Below are positions 15,178 through 27,741 of a DNA stretch of 64,000 nucleotides, in pieces. The stretch is from Paraspadella gotoi (Eukaryota > Chaetognatha). Where the stretch lies: the NCBI GenBank assembly GCA_051294375.1, contig CM119267.1, positions 20,337,476-20,401,475 on the forward strand. Reading direction: 5' to 3'. The notes under the pieces were generated by a model. That model did not search any database, was not told the DNA's origin, and saw only the letters and a program-made list of their open reading frames with translations. The position numbers and the translations under genes were made by a program. Position 1 is the stretch's first letter. Every line of letters starts with the position of its first letter.

Positions 15178-18100
15178 TTATCGCAAACGATACTTCTTTC
15201 TTTTCGTCGGATCGGGTTCGGCCTTTGTCAATTTTCTCTTGCCCCGGGTCAGAATTTCTAAAGAAAATTAGTACAATAGTTGTCATAAAATATTCGACTA
15301 TTAGTTATTAAAAATAAGCTAGTTCTACATAGTGACTGCCAACCTTTAACTTTTGCCTTTCCCTTTCTCGTCTTCTTGACTTTCGATTCGACTCGAGTCT
15401 CGGAGGCGGCATCGAAGCCTTCCACGTCGACGTCGGCTTCTCGAAGATTGGGAGCGGCGTCGCCTCCACCAATCTCTCCTTCAAAACCCGAATCGGCGGA
15501 GCGGCGCTTCTCCATACTTTCAACCGAGATAGATGAGCTGTTGACTCGATCTGTCTCCTTTTCCTCATTTTTCCCGCGCGACTCGTCGCGACTGTGCTCG
15601 TCATTTTGTCCGTTGAGGGTTTCATCAAAATCGTTATTTTTCCCCCCCTTCAAGGCTTCGTCGAAGACGTCGCCACTGCCCAATGAACCGTGAGCCTTGT
15701 CCCACAATGGCTCGTCCACTTTCCCATCCCGATCCGGTTCGTCTGAAACCTCGGCCCGCTCTTCAGACGCGTCTGAAAACTGATTCGAGTAGCAAACGTT
15801 TCCTTCGTCTTCGTCGCGTCTTTCGCAAGCAGCGTCGCTCTTCCCTTCCGCATCGCCGATTTCGCCATTGACCACAGCTTCGTCGGCGTCTAGACTTGGA
15901 ATCGTTTTAAAGCCCCTCGTCGACTCCGATGGAACGAGGATCTCAGTGGACGATTGCTTCGAATTCTCGGATATCACTACGAAAGTCTCCCCGGGAGGGT
16001 CCTCGGATCCATCCTGGCGTTCGTCTCGCTCCGCTGGGTTTTCGTCACGATTCGTCGTCGATGTCGCATCGAGAGATTTTTCCGCGAAACTCGCCGCCGC
16101 GCACGACGCCTCAGCGCCGCTAGTCTGCGTATCGAGCTGAGATTTGCCGTCGACGGAATCGAAGCCTCGATCGGCGTCGACGGAAAAACCGATTTGATCG
16201 CAGACTTCACCCGTCGCCTTTTTCGCCAAAGAAACGCTGATCGCGTCGAGGTCGGATTCCGAGACGGCGACGAAGGCGATTTCGACGCCGGCGACGCCGT
16301 TTGAGTCGTGGAATTGAGCGACGTTTGAAGCGGGAGCGTCGACGACACCGGCGGCGTCTTCGACCTCACTGACGGCGTTGAAGACGGATTCCACGTCGGT
16401 CTCGAAAGCGTCGGTGACAGTTTCCGTCATGGCGTCTACGAAGGACGGGGTGACGGAAACGATAGAGTCGACCACCTCCTTTAAAGGAGAGTTGAACGTC
16501 CCGGAATTGTTCGGAGACGTGCAAGGCGACGCGCCTGTCGATCCGACGCCACGTTCGGGGAGCGACTGGGGGCATTTTTTTAATTGAAAAGAGTTGGGAA
16601 ATTGATTTTAATAAAAGAAAGAAATGTTAATACCTTTGTCTTATTTGGAGTAGACTCATCGTCGGAATCTGAGTCAATGATTCGTCGTTGAACTCTGCAT
16701 TCAGAAAAAAGAAGAGCAAAATTGGAGACCATGACGGAGAAGGAAGGGAAAAATTTAAAAAAAAAGTAAAAGAAAATATATCAAAATCGAGAAAACCGAG
16801 GGAAAAATATAAGAAAAAAAGGGAGCGAGGGAGAAAAAAAAGCACAGAGACGAAAGGCAATTTTAAAAAATAATAATAATAATAATAATAAAAATAATAA
16901 TAATAATAAAAATAATAATAATGATAATAATAATAATAATAAAAAATCTAAAAACTCACTTTCGGGTATTCACCCTAAATTCTTTATCATCGTCGTCTTC
17001 GCTCCCATCGTCTTCCTCCTCGCTCCCGAAAAGTTCGTACTCGCGATAGCTAGGCGTTCGACCTTGGCTTCCGGTCTGCCGGCGCAGACGCATCGAGTGT
17101 CGGGAGCGCTCGCGGTGCATCGCAGTTTTCGGTGGTCGCTTGAACGGGCGAGGGGGAGGTCTCTGTTAAGAAAACGGAAGGTTTGAGTCGGAATAGAAGT
17201 GAAACTCCGCGTTCCCTCAAATCCTCATGGCATCAGTCAAAAACCCAGTTCACCCCTCAGAAAAAAAAAATTGACAACCAGTTGTGTCTTTTTTCCTTCG
17301 TACCGAGGGCTTCTCGATTCGATAAGGATCGGGTTGAGGCGTGGAATGCATGTTATCCGTCAATTCCTTTCTTAGAAGGTCGCGCTTAGATCGTGGCGGA
17401 CTCGGGGTATTCATCCTGAGGAAGAGAAGAAGCAAATCAACGGAGACAAAAATCGTTTTCGTCCAAAAAAAAAAAGAGGCCTCCTTTGCCTGGGTCTGTT
17501 CTTGGTTGTCAAGGGACTGGCGCCATCGACTTCGCGGGCGCCATCTTCGCCGGGCGTCAGGTAACTCACTGAAGCCGAATAACAGAATGTAAATGAAATG
17601 ATATTTTGTTATTAATGAAGATTTAACCACCATCCTTACCTTCGTCCGGCTCGATCTTTATCTGCGGCTGCGGAGATTTGTTTGACTTTTCATAAATGGC
17701 GCGAGTTTCTCCCTCGCGCGCTTCGTAGGCTGTGCGGTGCGTCAAGACCTAAAAAATTAGAAGAGTAATTTTCACAAGCCGTCTCAAACAAGTGTCGCTA
17801 TTTTAAAAAATGAAGCGTTTCTCGCTGCTCTCACCTTCTCCGTGTTCTCCGGCGGATCCCTAATGATGCCCAAAGAGATGAATCCGAATTCCCCGCCTTT
17901 TCGTCGGGTCGATGCGTGCTCTTTTCGAAGAGATTTTACCTGCGTCCCAATTTGGCCAATATGGATTAAATACAGACGAGACTGTTGCTTTCTCCTTGGA
18001 GTCGTCACCTTGCAAATGATCCGGTCCAAGTTGCGAATGACGGCGGGGTTGAGAGGAATGGAGGACTTGCCGAGCTTTTGCACCGCCAAGGCCTTGGACT

Positions 18101-21100
18101 GCGGCGCGATGTAGGAGGTGCTATGACGGAAGGGGACACAGTCTCCGGTGGTCGTGCAGCGGGCGCGTGGATGAAGCTGAGGTTGGGGATTAAGATGAAA
18201 CTGTGTAAATTACATTTGAAAACTACAAAATTGAATATAACGAGGCGGAGATCTCATAACGCCAGCAGAAAAAATAGGTGAAACTAATACGGGCCAAATG
18301 AATATTGAATTCACTCTGACTGGAGTAGTGGAAGCAAACTTCTTTAACAAAACTATTAACAAAAAAAAAAATCGTACCACGAGTTCGTTGTTGACGCTGG
18401 CAAATAAATCTTGGAAAAAAGGAAGTTAAATTAATCCCTATGATCGATGACGGTTATTTTAGCTGATTTGAATTGACTCACTGACGCATTGTTCGTCACA
18501 AAGTTCGAACGTCTCGCCGTCGAAGATCACCCGCTCTTTCTCAAGCTCCATCGGAACTGGATCCGCAAACAAGGTCGGAGCCGAGGAGCCTGGGAGAGGA
18601 TGAAAAGGTTGGCCGCCATCCATTTAGGATAACAGCGAACAACCAAGTCAAGAAGAAAGGCATTCACCACTCACCCTCATTCATGTCGAAAAGGTCTTTA
18701 TCGACGGAGACGGGTTGAGGATTGGGTGTAAGGGAGGTCTCAAGTCCCGAAACGCTGGTGCCGGCGATTCCCGGGAGCGGAATGACTTGGGAGGGAGAAC
18801 GCCGATAGTCAACTGGTTAGAGAGAGCGAGGGAAAAATGGCCCAAAAAAAATAATTCGCAAGAACAACGAGCGGTAAACAAAGAAAAGAGAGACAGAAAG
18901 AGAAAGAAAAGAGAGAGAGAGAGAGAAAGAAAGAAAAGAGAGAGAGAGAGAGAAAGAAAGAAAAGAGAGAGGGAAAGAAAAGAGAGAGAGAGAAAAAAAA
19001 AGTCATCCCAAGTTAATCTTGATTAGCTCCTACTAACTCTGAGAGAATAATAATGGGTGTTAAAAAGGAAATGGCTCTCGGCTCGTCTGAGAAACTGGGG
19101 ATAACGATAATGAGGGAGAAAAAGCGATAAAACTTCCCGCTAATGATGAAATTATTCATAACGCTTCTTCGACGTTTCTACAAGGTTTCTCCATCTAAGT
19201 TACCGTTATCAGATTCGGGCTCGGTCGTCGCGAGAGGCCAACGCGACAAAGCGCCGACTCTTTTAAAGTTGACAGATTCGGGAAAGTCGCCACCAGAACT
19301 GATGCAGAAGGAAAGAAAAGGGCGACTAAACTTTTATCCTAATGAATCCTCAATTCCTCATTTTTTTGACTCACCCGATGGGCTTGTTCCTTTTACTCTT
19401 GCCTCTCATATTCTGTTCGGCGTTGAACTCCGAGTCGGCGATGGCCAGAAGCGTCGCCTGCCGCTGCTGCGAAGCCGCCAGGAAAGAATAGTAGACGTCG
19501 TTAACGCTCATCTCTTGGGTGTAAAGGGGCTCGTCTCTGGAGGATAGGGTCATAGATTATTGAAAAAAGGAGAGGAGTGAGGGGAACGAAAATAAGTTTT
19601 AAGAAAGGAGCTCAATTAAAGAATGTTTGAAAAATACTGTTTTCAAGAAAAGGCCTAGCCCTAAGCATAGAAAACCTGGGATCGTCGAGAGACAAGGGAT
19701 CCAACTTTCTGGCGTAAATCTGAAAGGCCCCAAGGTTGTAGAGATCCCTGGCGATTGGATCGGCATCGATCAGATTTTCCCAGTCGGAAGGAAGGCAGTA
19801 TCCTCGGCAGCTGAGAAAGTTGCAGAACCCAGTCGTGGGAAAATCCTGGTAGTCGCGACATTTTCGTTATTGTTTCCAACGTTTTACAGTCGTGGAGAAA
19901 TGTGGTCTGAAATACCTCTCTTCGAGGAACCGGATTGATGACTCGCTGGTAAGCGTCAAAGGACGGAGGAAAACATGGATTGTAATGTATAGTTCCCCAT
20001 CCGCCGATATCACCGAATTCGTAAGTTCTGCAAAAGTAAAAAGTAAACTGGGCATGAGGAACAGAAGGATGAATTTCACAAGTCAAATCCGAAACGACGG
20101 GAAGTGAATTTAAACCTGCGAAAAAGTTCAAGCGCTTGCAACGAAGCACCTCGTACCTCGGAATGGCAATCTTCCCGCGGTTAACGGTGATGAGGTGATC
20201 GATAAATTCGGCTACCAACTCCTTGATGGTGTCTCCTTCGGTGATGACCGTCACTTCACCCGGATTGGCTCGCGTCCGCCGCCTCTCCTCGGGAGCGCCG
20301 GGATAGAGAACGACGCCGCCACGATCGGCGCCGCCCGATTGGTAGTCCATTAGGGCGTCGTTGATGGCGCTGTTGACAGTGGCTCCAATTGCGACGCCCG
20401 TGGACGCTGCCGCCTTGGACGACTTCTTCTTCTTGCGGACGGCGTCGGGATCGTTCTCGATGACCACGTCGACAGTCTCCTGCTGCGCCTGAAAGACGGG
20501 ATCGTCGTCCGCGAAGATGATGCCGTTGGCGTCGCGATCCGCGCGGGTGATCGGGACGTTGGGAACAACAGATGGCAGAGGCCCTCCGGCTCCGACTGGC
20601 CCGCAAGAAATGTCGGATAAATTGTGAGCGCTGGGAAATGGGAGAGGAACGTCGGGCGGCATCGCCGGCGGCTGCGGGTTAGAAACTGAGGGCGGTGGCG
20701 GAAGGGAGGGAGCGGTTGGTTCCGACGGCGCGGCTTCGGACGGAGAACTCGAGATGAGTATGGCCTCCTGTCCCTGAAACAATAGCTGCTCCTCATTGGC
20801 GAAAATGACTTCATCCGCGGATTCCATCGCAGTCTTTGACATCGCAGCCTCTTCGTCGATGACGATGTCAACAGTTTCCGGGTTTGTTTGATAGACGAGA
20901 CCCTCCTCGTCGGCGAAGATGACGTTGTCTCCATCGACGACGCCGGAGCCTAAGGGATTCCGGTCGGCCACGTCGTGTCGGTCTTCAATGACGATGTCGT
21001 CCACCGGGAGGACGACTTCTTCTTCGGCAACGACCACCTCGTCGACTCCATTTTGCGAAGCGGAGGAGAGCAGTTGTGTTCCGAAGACTCGATCCCCGTT

Positions 21101-21448
21101 CGTCGCGCCGATGGAGTCTCCTTGACTCGCCGAAAATCCGTCCTCGATTTCGTCGAAAGCGTCGACGCCGAGTTGGGATTCGAAAACCGAATTGGCGCAA
21201 TCCTCCAACGCTCCGCTGAAGACGCCAATTGACGACATTTGATGGGCGTCACCCGCTCCGTCGGCGCCGCTGCGGTTTTCTCTCGAGTCGTGAACAGTTT
21301 TGCCTTTTAACTCGTCAAGGGCCGCGGGCAACGAAGCGTTGGAGTCTCCCACGGCGGACTCTGCGAAAAGACGGGCCGCGACGCCGTCCCGAGCTACTTG
21401 GCTTGGAAAGCTACTGTTTTCTACGAAAACAACTTCTTCGTCTTCCAT
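15178..21448 (-). CDS. Unrecognised large acidic, probably nuclear protein (1438 aa, 17 exons)
   Basis: Exons: 20116-21448, 19888-20027, 19676-19845, 19375-19536, 19204-19298, 18675-18812, 18482-18589, 18378-18409, 18009-18176, 17835-17939, 17640-17748, 17490-17568, 17304-17415, 16960-17162, 16634-16694, 15344-16565 and 15178-15257. They total 4317 nt in one frame. Residues 1-330 are acidic and hold four imperfect repeats of the type [IV]IFAD[DE]..VFQ..ETVD[IV]VIE, near 135-156, 174-197, 212-232 and 308-331. The third and fourth are separated by a Pro-rich stretch (about 240-275). Residues 400-600 look globular and rich in Cys and aromatics (FCNFLSCRGYCLPSDW). The middle has more paired cysteines and a Ser/Arg-rich segment with EEDDGSEDDDD. 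The last 400 residues are Glu/Asp/Ser-rich and end in a basic tail (KAEPDPTKRKKYRLR), a likely nuclear localisation signal. One intron appears to use a GC donor. I do not recognise the family and assign no function. Confidence 0.75.
16688..16941. repeat. Purine tract and AAT/ATA microsatellite in an intron
   Basis: A run of A/G (16700-16860) is followed by about 80 bp of AAT/AAAT repeats (16862-16941). Both lie in the intron between exons 16634-16694 and 16960-17162 of the unrecognised gene. Confidence 0.85.
18884..19004. repeat. GA-rich low-complexity tract in an intron
   Basis: About 120 bp of GAAA/GAGA units on the plus strand, in the intron between exons 18675-18812 and 19204-19298. It has internal duplications of about 26 bp (GAAAGAAAAGAGAGAGAGAG). 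It reads as a pyrimidine tract in the transcript. Confidence 0.85.
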
Positions 21449-21821
21449 TCTTTTTTTTTCTTGGGTAGCTACTTCTCCTTCGATTTTTCAACAACGAAAA
21501 TTCATTTGATTTTATTGCACGAAAAGATTCCTGAAATTATTTTTAAAAAAAGAGCATCATAAAACAATAGGTTTTAAATAGCGCGTCAACGTAGAAACTA
21601 TTTGCCATAAAACCGGATCTTTGTCATCGAGTTACGATTAAAATAATTTAAAAAGTTTTCTACGTAATCAGAAAACAATTTAACTACAATTTTTTTTTTT
21701 TTGCAAAAAAGGCTTTCCCCGCACGAGAGGGAAGCGAGAACGAGTTTGACGCTTGGACGAACGTCTGATACAAAATTAGGTTTAAGATGAGGAATCAAAA
21801 GAGAAAAATCTGCGCGATCAT

Positions 21822-24782
21822 TTATTTGTTCGATCTCCACCAGGACGCGACGGAGGCGGCCGCATTGGAGATGGAGTAGGAAGAGAGTCCGGCGGCCAAC
21901 GTCGAGGATTCTCCTCCGGCAAAACCTAACAAAGATAAATAGAGCCTTAGTTACTCAATTTCGGTCATCGAATGTTTTGGTTTTCTTGTTACACTCTTTA
22001 TCATATACGTTTTATTTCGAATTCAACAAGGTTGATTCAGTACATACAGGAGCATCAAAACAAAGCTAAGTCTAAAGACAAAACAAAGTTAAAGATTGCG
22101 TGAAAACCACCACCACAGACAAAAAAGGTCTAAATTTATTTATTTATTTATCTACTTTTACGTCTAATTAATTTTTTTACCATTTTCACTCTTATTTCGT
22201 TTAACAAGAAGACTCTTTAAAAATAAAAATCCCTCTCGAATAAGACCTTCGTTGAGAGGCAAAGAAGGAATGTTCATGTCGGCGGGGATGTAGTCCCACT
22301 CTCCCGCCGACTCGTCGCGACCAAAGTCGGCATCCGAAGACGACGAAGACGAAGACGAAGACATGTCATCTATGTCGTCGTCAGAGGGCGCGACGATGAC
22401 GACGGACTCTTCCAGGGAATCCAGAAGTGTCTCGTCAATACTGAAGTGGGCGGCAGAACCGAGGCGGGGAGTCACTGAAGGAAGAAATAGGCGAAAGTTC
22501 GAACTAGGAACAAAAGAAAATACTCTCCACCCCTTTCCCCCAACGCCCTACCCCTAACCGGTCTCATTTAAAAGCATCTGGACGTTGTGCATCATTCGCG
22601 AGGGATGCAAAGCTTCGGGAGGGACGTGCTGAGAGAAGCACAGGAATAAGATGTTCGTGTTTAGCTTATTCACGTTTTTTATAAAGGAAGAGACCTGAGA
22701 TGAGAGAAAACAAAAGTAGAGACAAAGAATGACATGAAAGTGAATATGGAAATGAAAAGTAAAGGATTTACAAGAAAATCACTCACCTTGAGCGGTTTGA
22801 TCATGAAGTCTGCGGGGGTAACTTTTTTGGGCGGAATGACGTCGAGGTAAAAAGAGAGGGAGGAGACCAACTGAGCAACCAGAGCAAGAGCGGCGTAGGC
22901 ATTCTGACATTCAATGTGTTACTCGATTTTACATTCAATCATTTGAAGTAAAGCGATAAAGAGATAAGAAGAGAACAAAATATATCTACAAAACTTCCTC
23001 CAAAACTTTTTGTGGGCCACAAAAGTAACAATTCAATTCAATTCCATATCATATCTACGATCTCTCTCACTCGCTCTCACGCTCGTAAACTCCAACCTGC
23101 AAAAGATCCTTCTCGATCCTCGCATCGTCGGCCAAGACGCGCTTCGGGGAGGCGCCGCCGTCGACCGCCACCAACTTCCCCGTCGACGACTTCCGGTCGG
23201 CGGCGATCAACGGCAAGACGTGGGAAAAGTCTCCGCTGGCGGGGACAAGGGGCGCGATAAGGCGGAAGAAGGAACCAGTCATGGGGTCCTGGTTAGAAAA
23301 TCTAATTAATTCGATGAGGATTCTTTCGCATAAATAATTGTTGTTTTCATGTTTGCTGACCTTTACTCGAGTATTATCCTGAGCGTAGATCCACTTGTTG
23401 TCCCAACCGTCGGCGCTCCCCGGCATCACGCTGCTCTCTAAGTGACTCACGATCAAGTCGTCGTCGTCGTCAGCATCGTCGATGTGGTGAAGATCATCGA
23501 CGGTCGAAGGATAGATAGAGAGTCGGTGGTAACTCGGCGTCGGATCCTCGCAGACTAACAAAATGAAGCATTGAGTTTCTACTTTTAACAACAAAGACCA
23601 GTCTCAGTCTCACTCTCTCTTTCTCTCTCGTTAGCACCATGTAACAATTCCGGCGGCGACTCATCATCCGACGAATCGAACCGAATCGACGGGGTCGTCA
23701 AATTCAATTCGCGGCGCGGCTGCGGCCTCTGCGGATGCTCCTCGGGCTGCGTCGCAACCTTCTCCACCTCGACGAAGACAAAAATGTGCGCGACGAGCTC
23801 CTCGATCCTCTTCCGCCGCCAGGCGCCGAGATTTTCCCGCAGAGTCTCAAGTTCTCGGCGCTTAGTTTCTCGGCGCGACACCGTTTGAGTCAGGAAGCGC
23901 GTGATGCGCGCCGTCTTTTCGTCGTGTTTCCGACGCCGCAGGGTTAACTGAGCGGTGTGATCCTTGACTTCGGATACGGAGTCGATGAGGAGTGAATTTT
24001 CGCGTTTGGCTACAAGAAAAGTTTGAATCCTTATTGTGATATTCAACTTAATTCTACATCTCTACTACTAATCACCCTGTTCGACGGCCATCCTTAGAGT
24101 GGCCACCCTTTCCTCCTGCAACGCCGTCCTCGTTCGCGCCGCCAGAAGTCTCGTCTCTCGCGCCACCGACGCCTCTAAGTCCGCCAAGAGTTTCGTCCGT
24201 CGCCGTTTCATCGCCGCCATCTCCTCTTCCAGATCCTTGAAAGCGGCGTGCGGCGATGCTGGAGCGGACGAGACGCTCGTGGAAAAGGCGGAGGAGCGAA
24301 AAAAGTTGCCGGCGTTGACGCAGTCTGAGCAGCAGAAGGCGCGGCGACGACGACAACAACCACGACAATGGAGACCGAGCGAGAGGGAGGAGGAAAAAGA
24401 AAGGGCTTCGCCTGTGGGAGAAAGAAAATGAAAAAGACAGTGAAAAATTGAAGAATGAATGAACGTGAAAGAGGTAATAAAACAGAGACAACATTGACGG
24501 AAGAATAGATGGAAAAAAGAAGTGTTGTACTAAGGCTTATAGCGAATTAAGTTTAACCAATAGGTTCTTTAATCAACTCAGAGAAAATTAATTACCGTGA
24601 CCAATGCCTCCGCCGATTCCCCCGCGGCTCCTATCGGCGTTGGACGACGCCGCGGACGAGGTGGTGGAAACATGAAAATGGGTTGGCGCCAAGAGCGCCG
24701 ATCCGGTGAGACTTTCGTCCACGTCAGACGAATCGAGGTCGTCGACGGACCCCTCGAAGCCGCCGGTGAATCCAGCCATCAT
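21822..24782 (-). CDS. ATG14: ATG14/Barkor, autophagy subunit of the PI3-kinase complex
   Basis: Nine exons: 24596-24782, 24076-24411, 23638-24009, 23361-23554, 23097-23288, 22787-22903, 22559-22694, 22247-22474 and 21822-21925. They total 1866 nt, or 621 residues. ATG14 directs the VPS34-VPS15-Beclin-1 lipid kinase to the ER sites where autophagosomes form. The order matches the family: an N-terminal cysteine cluster (HCRGCC...CCSDC), a long coiled coil (about residues 110-300), a globular part with NAYAALALVAQLVSSLSFYL and NTNILFLCFSQHV, an acidic Ser/Asp-rich linker, and a C-terminal amphipathic helix (SYSISNAAASVASWWRSNK). That helix is equivalent to the human membrane-curvature-sensing BATS end. 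The start is the first of two adjacent in-frame ATGs. An acceptor-like TTTTAG lies about 115 nt upstream. The N terminus is longer and more acidic than in vertebrates. Confidence 0.9.
22012..22094. repeat. Dispersed repeat, copy 1 (GGTTGATTCAGTACA family)
   Basis: About 80 bp in the last ATG14 intron. It shares CAAGGTTGATTCAGTACA, TAAGTCTAA and an AACAAA-rich tail with 36094-36180. It has the look of a short interspersed element, but no promoter boxes were seen. Confidence 0.55.
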
Positions 24783-24970
24783 CTCGGCAACGGAGTAGTC
24801 ACAAATTTCATCGTCCGTCGAACGATCAACGTTGACGATCAATGAAACGTCATCATCGACATTTAATGAATTATCATTTTCTCGTAGTTTCAAGCAGCTA
24901 AAATTTTATAATTATAAAAACCGAGATATAACAGTAATAGAAAAAAGGCTGAACGGATCCCAACAAAGGA

Positions 24971-25490
24971 TCATAACAAAAGGTCGAGCGAATACATCGT
25001 TATTCTTCCGAAAAAATCTGTGCTGGAGCCAAAAAAGATTCGGTACTTGGAGGCAGAAACGCGACGGGTCTTGTCGATCTCAAAGCACTGGAGCTTGCCA
25101 GTGTCTTCAGGATAGAAGTCGAGGAGTGGCTCATAGTCAGAGCTGAAGCAAAAAAAAAAAAAAATTAAAAAGAAAACTAATCAAGAGTCGAAGACCATCA
25201 CAACAAAGTACACAGCACAATACACACCCATCAACTTTAACAGCCTCCAACCGACAATCCCGGCCGACGAATCCGCCCTGGAATCGGAGACGAACTTCCG
25301 CCACCTCCGTAGGCGCCGCGAATTCCACAACGACGAACTGCGGCGTCCCTTGGTCCGAGTTCCAACAGGTCTCCTCGTCGGCGTCGAAGAGATGTCGCTT
25401 GCCGAACTGTTTGGCGTCGCGGTTAAGGACGGAGCTTACTTTGGCGGTGAAAAAGTTGGGGACCGTGACTAGACTCGACCGGGGTTCCAT
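24971..25490 (-). CDS. NR2C2AP: Nuclear receptor 2C2-associated protein (TRA16-like)
   Basis: Two exons, 25228-25490 and 24971-25142, give 144 residues, close to the usual length of about 140. Family hallmarks are clear: VSSVLNRDAKQFGKRHLFD, then EETCWNSDQGTPQFVVVEF, the FQGGFVGRDC segment, DFYPEDTGKLQ and a C-terminal STDFFGRITMY. The protein adopts a discoidin/galactose-binding-like fold. In mammals it was described as a repressor partner of the orphan receptor TR4. No TR4 is implied here, so the ancestral role is open. The stop codon is only 188 nt upstream of the ATG14 start, on the same strand. Confidence 0.92.
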
Positions 25491-27442
25491 CCCTTCGTCA
25501 ATGTCAGGTTTTCGTCCGCTTTTAGTTAAAACTCAACAAGAGCAGTTTCATTTTTTTTTTCTGTAGAAACACAAATTGGTTCTATTCGTAATAGATTCTA
25601 GCAACGGAAATGATAATGCAACAACGCACCCAGGTAAAAAAAAAAAACATTCGAACATAAAAAAAAAAAAGAATTTCGCGTCGTTTTTCATTTCTTTCTT
25701 CACTCGCTTCGTATTTTTCGCGCCAAGGCGAAAACGAAAAAAAAACATTTTGAATAAAACAATGACGAAAGGTTTAAACAAGGCGGTTTCAAAACTAAAA
25801 TATTCATATGAAGGGTCCTCATACAAATGTCATATTAATTGCAAGAAAAAGTTAATATTTCCACCTTGAATTTGAGTGCAATAATCGCCACCGTAAAGCA
25901 ACGAGAAAAGCCATTCGATGAAATAAACATCGAAAAATAGAAAAAACCAAATCTCAAAAAAAAAAATAATCGGATAGTATGATGAGAAAAAAAAGGAAGT
26001 AAAGAATACATGATCTCTAATATGAATTTAAGTGAAAAAAGAATGACACGAATCGAAGCGATGAGCAGAAAAAAAAAATAAATGCGGAGAAAAAAGGCAA
26101 AATCAAAAATTACTCAAATTTTTTTTTAGATTATGCACGAAAATTAGTATCTTGGAATATTTTTGGATCCCATTTTTCTCCGCGTTTCGGTGCACGTAGA
26201 CAAGATTGACACCCAGCTAAGGCTCAGAAAATAGGAAGATTACGCTTGTTAAAGGTAAAAACTAAGTCTGATAATGTAGAGAGCAGTAATAAAAAAAATC
26301 GACTAACGTCTGATGTTCTATTCCCTGAATTTTTTAACCCAAGGTCATTACGCCATTTGCCAATTATTATTTTAGTTGGTTCAAATGCACTAAGAAACCC
26401 AGAGGCATTGTTATATTTGAACCGTGAAAAACATTAAAATGTATTACTTGTACATGTAATAATATTAAGTCTAAGATTTGGAAAAAAACCAAAATTATCA
26501 CAATCCAAAGACTAGTCGGACTAATAAAAAAAAATAATTGTTTGAAAAAAATTAAAAGATAAAACTGACTTGACCAGAGTGCTCGTAATCTTCCGAGGTT
26601 CCATGGGCTCAGCTCGTGTCACACGCAAAGACGATTCGCATTGACCGGAATTACTTTTGTCGAGGTCAACGAAAAGAAATCAAATCATTGACGAGTTTCT
26701 CATAGACGTAAATCAAACAAGAGTTAATGACCTCCGTTACGGTATTTATACTGTGCTGTATATTGTACTAACGCGATGGAAAACCCCCGAATTGTTCAAC
26801 AGTTCCGGTTTGTTTCTTGACGACAAAAGAACGTTTCTTGGCGACGCATTTTATGCATGTCTAGTTTTTTTTCTGCTTTTTTTATCAAAAATGATCGACT
26901 CAATTTGCGGGAAAATCATGCGTGAAAGTAGTGAGGGGAAGGAGGGCAAAGAAGAGAGAAGAGAGGAGAAGAGAGGAGAAAAGAAAGAAAAGAAAGAAAA
27001 AGAAGAAAAAGAAGAGTTCAGCCGCTGGTTGCCGGCGTAAATGTATTGCCATTTTACTCACCATTGGCGCAAGGGGTTGTGGAAAGGGCTGTTATCAATT
27101 TCTGTGCCGATTGTAGATGGAAGAAGAGGCAATGCAAAATGCGCAACCATAATAAAGAAAAAGATTTTAATCATGACACTATTGAATGATTCCGCATAAT
27201 AATAATAATAATAATAATAATGTCAATAAAATAAAAATAATATTAAAGTCGTCGCCGTGAGATTGCAGTAAACCGACAAAAAAAGGGGGGAATCTTGAAA
27301 GGATGCGAGAAAGAAAAGCCTACATTGGCGGAAAGGATTCTTGAAACGGATCTTCACACGCCGCGTCTCATGTTCCAAAATCAAAACTTCCCTTTCACAA
27401 CTCCAAATACTTTTCTTGCGTCGCTGCCACGTCCCGGGATCG
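25491..27442. other. Intergenic region, no confident gene
   Basis: AT-rich with many homopolymer runs. A short minus-strand open segment at 26560-26660 contains an ATG followed by EPRKITSTLVK and a donor-like GTCAG. It could be an isolated first exon but has no partner. A plus-strand frame at 26657-27040 ends in a long Lys/Glu run made by a GAAGAAAAG tract and looks spurious. An AAT microsatellite lies at 27199-27225. Confidence 0.45.
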
Positions 27443-27741
27443 TCAGACGGGGGTGCTGCCGTCGAGAGCCTCCGGGTGTTCGACGTGAGGACGGGCGCCT
27501 CCGCCGCCAGAGTGCGAAGCCGACGCCGTCGCGGCGTTGGTCACGTTGGTGGGGTGGCGCAGCGTCGATCCGAAGGCGGAGCTCGATCTGAACCGTCGAG
27601 ATAAATGCAAGAATGCCAGGAATTTTTTTTTCTCTCTCGAAGAATAATCATCAACTTCCTATTTAGTGTTTGTTTGTTGTTGAAATAAGATATTTTTGCA
27701 ACCATTCCCGCAATTATTTGTTTGCTCTGTTTTCTTTTCAG

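Noticed and set aside
19661-20116. Reading the unrecognised gene without introns from 20116 to 19661
   Set aside because: The frame happens to stay open through two short introns with good borders. Splicing is needed to continue in frame into the next exons.
26657-27040. 127-codon plus-strand frame
   Set aside because: Its second half is a GAAAAG low-complexity run, there is no family motif, and it is the only plus-strand candidate between minus-strand genes.
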